17,372 nucleotides of DNA from Clostridia bacterium (GTDB lineage Bacteria > Bacillota > Clostridia > Christensenellales > DUVY01): NCBI GenBank assembly GCA_026001225.1, contig BNZQ01000037.1:1-17372 (forward strand), given 5' to 3'. Under the pieces are notes generated by a model. It made no database searches and was not told the DNA's origin. It was given only the letters and a program-made list of their open reading frames with translations. Numbering within the stretch: position 1 is the stretch's first letter; each line of letters begins with the position of its first letter. A program made the translations under genes and the position numbers. This document shows, one piece after another, positions 14,117-17,372 of this stretch.

Positions 14117-15343
14117 ATGCCAACGATCGTCTTAACCGGCGGCGGCACGGCGGGGCACGTGATTCCCCACCTTGCATTACTGCCGCTTTTAAAAAAGCAT
14201 TTCGACAAAATTTACTATGTCGGTCGGGAAAGCGGCATAGAGCGCGACCTTGCCCTCCGTCACGGCATACCCTACCGCGCGGTTCCGACGGTCAAATTCG
14301 CGCGCGGAAACCCCTTGAAAAATCTTTCGCTCCCCTTTAAGCTGCGGACGGGCAAACGGGCCGCGCTCGCCCTCTTAAAGGAATTGAAGCCCGACGTGAT
14401 TTTTTCCAAGGGGGGCTTTGTGGCCGTGCCCGTGGTTTGCGCGGCCGCCCGCTTAAAAATCCCCGTCGTGTCCCACGAGTCCGATTTCTCCCCCGGCCTT
14501 GCCAACCGCTACACCGCGCGTCGCTGTAAAACCGTGTGCGCCTCCTTCGAAAACGCGGCGGCCGCTTTCGGGGCGAAGGGCGTTTTCACCGGCGCGCCGA
14601 TTCGGCCCGAGCTGTACCGCGGAAACCGGCCCGCCGCCCTGCAAGAATTAAATCTGCCCGGCAAAAAGCCCGTCCTGCTCGTCACGGGCGGTTCCTCCGG
14701 CGCGGCCGCGCTGAACGCGGCCGCGCGCGGCGCGCTGCCCCGCTTGCTCGATCAATATGAAATCATCCATTTAACAGGCAAGGGGAATTTATCGGGTAAT
14801 GCACAATGCACAATGCACAATACACCATTAAAGGATCAATCTGCGAAAAAATTCCCCTCCGCCGGAGGGGTGGACGCGAAGTGTCATCGACACGAGCGGA
14901 CGGGATGGCCATCTAACGATAAAAACACTAATTGTGCATTGTGCATTGTACATTGTGAATCGAAAAACTATCGCGAACTCGAATTTACCGACGACATGAC
15001 GGGCATGCTCGCGGCGGCGGACGTCGTGGTTTCCCGCGCGGGCAGCAACACGGTGTTCGAGCTGCTCGCCCTGAAAAAGCCGATGCTGTTGATTCCCCTG
15101 CCCAAAGGCGTCTCGCGCGGCGATCAGGTTTTGAACGCGGACTATTTCAAGCGTCACGGTTTGGCGCGCGTCTTACGACAGGACGCCTTGACGCCGGACA
15201 GCTTGGTTTCCGCGTTGGACGGCCTGTTCGCGGAACGGGAAAGGCGGATCGCCGCGATGAAGGCCTTCCCCCGTATCGATGGCACGGAACGCATCTTTTG
15301 GGAAATTATCAAGGCGAAGGACAACTTGAAAACTGAAAATTAA
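14117..15343 (+). CDS. murG: MurG, lipid II-forming N-acetylglucosaminyltransferase, with in-frame repeat insertion
   Basis: It transfers GlcNAc from UDP-GlcNAc to undecaprenyl-PP-MurNAc-pentapeptide at the inner face of the membrane, making lipid II. Motifs: TGGGTAGHVIPHLA (7-20), FSKGGFVAVPVV (96-107), SHESDFSPGLANR (119-131), TGGSSGAAALN (190-200), FTDDMTGMLAAADVVVSRAGSNT (290-312) and RGDQVLNADYF (334-344). 408 aa against the usual 350-370: residues 226-282 are a repeat-derived block between HLTGKGN and the RELEF strand; without it the protein is about 351 aa. The last residues (NLKTEN) are R1 repeat sequence. Good ribosome site (AAAGGA, 7 nt). It stands alone, away from other mur genes in this window. 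Confidence 0.94.
   Translation: MPTIVLTGGGTAGHVIPHLALLPLLKKHFDKIYYVGRESGIERDLALRHGIPYRAVPTVKFARGNPLKNLSLPFKLRTGKRAALALLKELKPDVIFSKGGFVAVPVVCAAARLKIPVVSHESDFSPGLANRYTARRCKTVCASFENAAAAFGAKGVFTGAPIRPELYRGNRPAALQELNLPGKKPVLLVTGGSSGAAALNAAARGALPRLLDQYEIIHLTGKGNLSGNAQCTMHNTPLKDQSAKKFPSAGGVDAKCHRHERTGWPSNDKNTNCALCIVHCESKNYRELEFTDDMTGMLAAADVVVSRAGSNTVFELLALKKPMLLIPLPKGVSRGDQVLNADYFKRHGLARVLRQDALTPDSLVSALDGLFAERERRIAAMKAFPRIDGTERIFWEIIKAKDNLKTEN
14792..14962 (+). repeat. Composite repeat inside murG: inverted CACAATG heptamers around an R4 core
   Basis: Left GCACAATGCACAATGCACAA, then TTAAAGGATCA, an R4 copy (CCCCTCCGCCGGAGGGG..., with TGTCATCGACACGAG inserted), and right TTGTGCATTGTGCATTGTAC. The two heptamer arrays are inverted relative to each other. 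In frame it encodes GNAQCTMHN at the left and NCALCIVHCE at the right, with no stop. At about 171 bp (57 codons) it keeps the frame. Confidence 0.88.
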
Positions 15344-15490
15344 ACAAGTGAAAACTGAAAACTGAAAACTGAAAATTTTGGTCGAATGCCCGTAAAAGAA
15401 AGTCTGTCGGCGGGTAAGGAGCTTACAGCGTAATAAAAGTTACTTCTTCGACAGATCCATCATTTTCAGTTTTCACTTGTTTAATTTTCA
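15344..15490. repeat. Dispersed repeat R1, copy downstream of murG
   Basis: AAGTGAAAACTGAAAACTGA, then TTTTGGTCGAATGCCCGTAA, GGCGGGTAAGGAGCTTACAG, CTTCTTCGACAG, then TTTTCAGTTTTCACTTG. The outer GTCGAA pairs with TTCGAC, GTAAG pairs with CTTAC, and the ACTGAAA ends are inverted. It starts within the last murG codons. Confidence 0.85.
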
Positions 15491-15743
15491 TCTTTCATTG
15501 ATTGCGCATTGTCACAATTCCCCTTATTCCTCCCCCCTTTCTCATAATCCGCGCCCGCTTTGCCTTTATACTTATAGTTAAACAGTCCGAAATTGAACAT
15601 ATCGATTTGATCTTTTGCGCATTGACGGCTTTAAGAACCATTTTTGATAGCGCTGCTATCAAAAAGAACCTCAAAACTGCCAATCCGTTAAAAATCTCTA
15701 AATTACTATTGCTCAATTTCAAAACTGTTTAACTCTCTTGATT
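15491..15743. other. Leader region of the surface protein gene, with one hairpin
   Basis: AT-rich and without a gene. It has a remnant GCGCATTGT heptamer and a perfect hairpin TTTTTGATAGC-GCT-GCTATCAAAAA (15641-15665) flanked by direct AAGAACC repeats. A weak TTGACG (15622-15627) lies upstream without a good -10. The hairpin could terminate murG transcription. Confidence 0.5.
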
Positions 15744-17252
15744 ATGTCCTCAAAACGGGTACTGAAAACTTCAAAGTCCCTGCGCCTGCTGTCCCTCGGC
15801 GTGGCGGTCCTGCTGATGGCGGCGTGCCTGACCGCCTATTTTATGCTGCGCGATAACGCGGCGGCCACGGTCGCCCCGCCCGGCGGCGACGGTTCGGAAC
15901 AAACAAACGGCGGCGCGGACGCGGGCGGCGGCAATCTCGGCGCGGGCTTTGATTTATCCAAGCCTTTCGCGCCTCGTTGGGCGCGCAATAAAGCGGGCGC
16001 AAACGGCGTCGCGTGGGAAATCAACTTCGGCGGCGGCGGCGAAGACGAAATCGGACAGGTTTTGGAAATCGACGGGGACTTTTACATATTCGGCGCGACC
16101 AAATCGACCGACGGCGATTTCAAGGGGCGCGATTCGGGCAGTCTGTTCGCGGCGATTTTGAGCGCGGCGGGACAGTTGAAGGCGGTTTCGGTGTTCGGCG
16201 ACCAACGGGGCTCGACCTTTAAAACGGCGCGTTATAACCCTTACAACGACGATTTTTACGTGTTGGGCGGCTTTCCACTGACGGCGGGCTTCTGCGTCTA
16301 CGAATTGAACGCGCGGCTTGAAACCGTCAAAAGCTTCGCCTATATGAGCGGCACGCAGGACGCGCCGGAGGATTTGATCGTGTCCTCCTCCGCAATCAAC
16401 GTCTTTTACAGCCGCACCAATCAATACACGAACACCGTCAATATCGGCATGGCGGGCTTGCCGCACGATTTATCCCGCACACTGACCGACGCCGTGACGG
16501 GCGTCGGCTCGTTCCGTTTCGTCCGCGCCTTTCCGCGCGGCGGGAGCTTTGCCGTTTTGATCAATTGCAACACGGCGGGCGAACGCTATCCTGCGATCGT
16601 CACGTTCGACAAGGCCACAACTCCCGTCCTCTCGGCCCTGAAACAAACGGCCTCCGCCGACCTGTACGCCGCCGACATGACGCCGGCGGGCGCGGATTAC
16701 CTGATTTTTCTCTGCGATCGGGGCCAAGGCTACGCGGCTTCGGTTTTGCGGGCTTCGCCGGGCAGCGGCGGAAAATTCGTCTATGCGCGGGAGTTTTTGC
16801 TGAACGCCGCCCCCTGCACGGACGGGCGTTTTTTTTACCGAAACGAGACCTCCCGCTACGCCGTTTCGTATAAGGCGGGCTTGCCGCAAGCAAGCCTGAT
16901 CGCGGACGGGTCGAACGGGCTGATCGAGGTGAAATTTTCCGCGCTGACCGGCGCGGGCACCGTGGTCGATCATACCGTCCGCGAGTCCGGCGCGGCGGCG
17001 ACGGCGGTTTTTCTGTCCGACAATCACGAAACGGCCTTGAGCGCAAATCCCAATATTTTGGTCACCGCGCTGACGGCCTCCAACGAGCGCGTCTCTCAAA
17101 GAGCCTTCGGCGGCAACGGCGAGGACCGCGCCGTCCGCATCTTCGAGGGCGACGGCGGTCATATCGTTTTCGCGAACACGCGCTCCAAAGGCGGCGACAT
17201 CGGGGACAATTTCGGCGGTACGGACGCATGGGTTTTGAGAATTACGCCGTGA
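15744..17252 (+). CDS. Membrane-anchored extracytoplasmic protein with propeller-like repeats, function unknown
   Basis: 502 aa from the ATG at 15744 (a TTG two codons earlier is a weaker choice; neither has a Shine-Dalgarno). A basic N-terminus leads to one hydrophobic segment (about 14-36). LLMAAC could be a poor lipobox, but the hydrophobic stretch continues past the Cys, so a membrane anchor is likelier. A Gly/Asp/Ala-rich linker (about 40-70) precedes a beta-rich domain. FGGGGEDE...GDFYIFGATKSTDGDF (95-126) near the start and FGGNGEDR...GGHIVFANTRSKGGDI near the end are the same motif, as in surface beta-propeller proteins. It is probably an outward-facing protein. The role is not recognisable. 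Confidence 0.8.
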   Translation: MSSKRVLKTSKSLRLLSLGVAVLLMAACLTAYFMLRDNAAATVAPPGGDGSEQTNGGADAGGGNLGAGFDLSKPFAPRWARNKAGANGVAWEINFGGGGEDEIGQVLEIDGDFYIFGATKSTDGDFKGRDSGSLFAAILSAAGQLKAVSVFGDQRGSTFKTARYNPYNDDFYVLGGFPLTAGFCVYELNARLETVKSFAYMSGTQDAPEDLIVSSSAINVFYSRTNQYTNTVNIGMAGLPHDLSRTLTDAVTGVGSFRFVRAFPRGGSFAVLINCNTAGERYPAIVTFDKATTPVLSALKQTASADLYAADMTPAGADYLIFLCDRGQGYAASVLRASPGSGGKFVYAREFLLNAAPCTDGRFFYRNETSRYAVSYKAGLPQASLIADGSNGLIEVKFSALTGAGTVVDHTVRESGAAATAVFLSDNHETALSANPNILVTALTASNERVSQRAFGGNGEDRAVRIFEGDGGHIVFANTRSKGGDIGDNFGGTDAWVLRITP

Positions 17253-17372
17253 TTTAGACTATTCAATTTTCAAGGTACGGTGAAGCGGTTTCTTACGGAA
17301 GCTCGGAACAGAGTCCTGATAAGAGTGTACAAGAAGACCGCACGTTGCCTGAACGACAGTTCAGCCCGAATT
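17253..17372. other. Unassigned right end
   Basis: 120 bases after the last stop, with no gene and no known repeat. A CTGAAC-GACA-GTTCAG hairpin lies near 17350-17365. The G/A-rich non-coding look (GGAAGCTCGGAACAGAGTCC) could be the start of a structured RNA or an intron; it is cut by the window edge and cannot be called. Confidence 0.3.

Overview
The window looks like chromosomal DNA from an anaerobic Bacillota (Clostridia-type) bacterium, probably uncultured. The reasons are an OLE-like RNA next to an OapA-type membrane protein and dxs, a parE-parC pair of Gram-positive type, MurG, TTGACA/TATAAT-type promoters and AGGAG-type ribosome binding sites. No rRNA, tRNA, CRISPR array, transposase or phage gene was seen.

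Layout. (1) 1-548: tandem copies of a dispersed repeat (called R1 here). (2) 549-4209, minus strand: promoter, a ~550-nt structured RNA read as OLE RNA, oapA, then dxs. This is the gene order known for OLE ribonucleoprotein loci. (3) 4210-4882: repeat-rich DNA without a gene. (4) 4883-5464, minus: a small membrane-anchored DUF2726 protein with its own promoter. (5) 5465-6067: repeats. (6) 6068-8418, plus: a signalling pair, REC-HD-GYP followed by a soluble histidine kinase fused to an HPt domain with an internal ribosome binding site. (7) 8440-8799, minus: a small protein of the sensory rhodopsin transducer (ASRT) family. (8) 9081-13812, minus: promoter, parE, repeat, parC. (9) 13813-17252, plus: a repeat element, murG, another R1 copy, and a membrane-anchored propeller-like surface protein.

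Two things stand out. First is the OLE RNA-oapA-dxs cluster with a clean promoter and matching 5'/3' ends. Second is a set of dispersed repeats built largely from 7-bp units (GGTCAGT, CACAATG, GGGACAA, GGGAACA, ACTGAAA). Two such blocks lie in frame inside dxs and one inside murG, both normally essential genes, adding about 70, 75 and 57 residues at loop or linker positions. Because 7 is not a multiple of 3, a tandem heptamer encodes the same cyclic 7-residue peptide in every frame of one strand. The families found inside genes are open in the coding direction. The ACTGAAA family, which has TGA in all three frames, occurs only at or after the 3' ends of genes. Several elements share one plan: heptamer arrays in inverted orientation flanking a short core.

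All identifications were made by reading the sequence, without database or folding programs. Repeat names R1-R6 are labels used only here.
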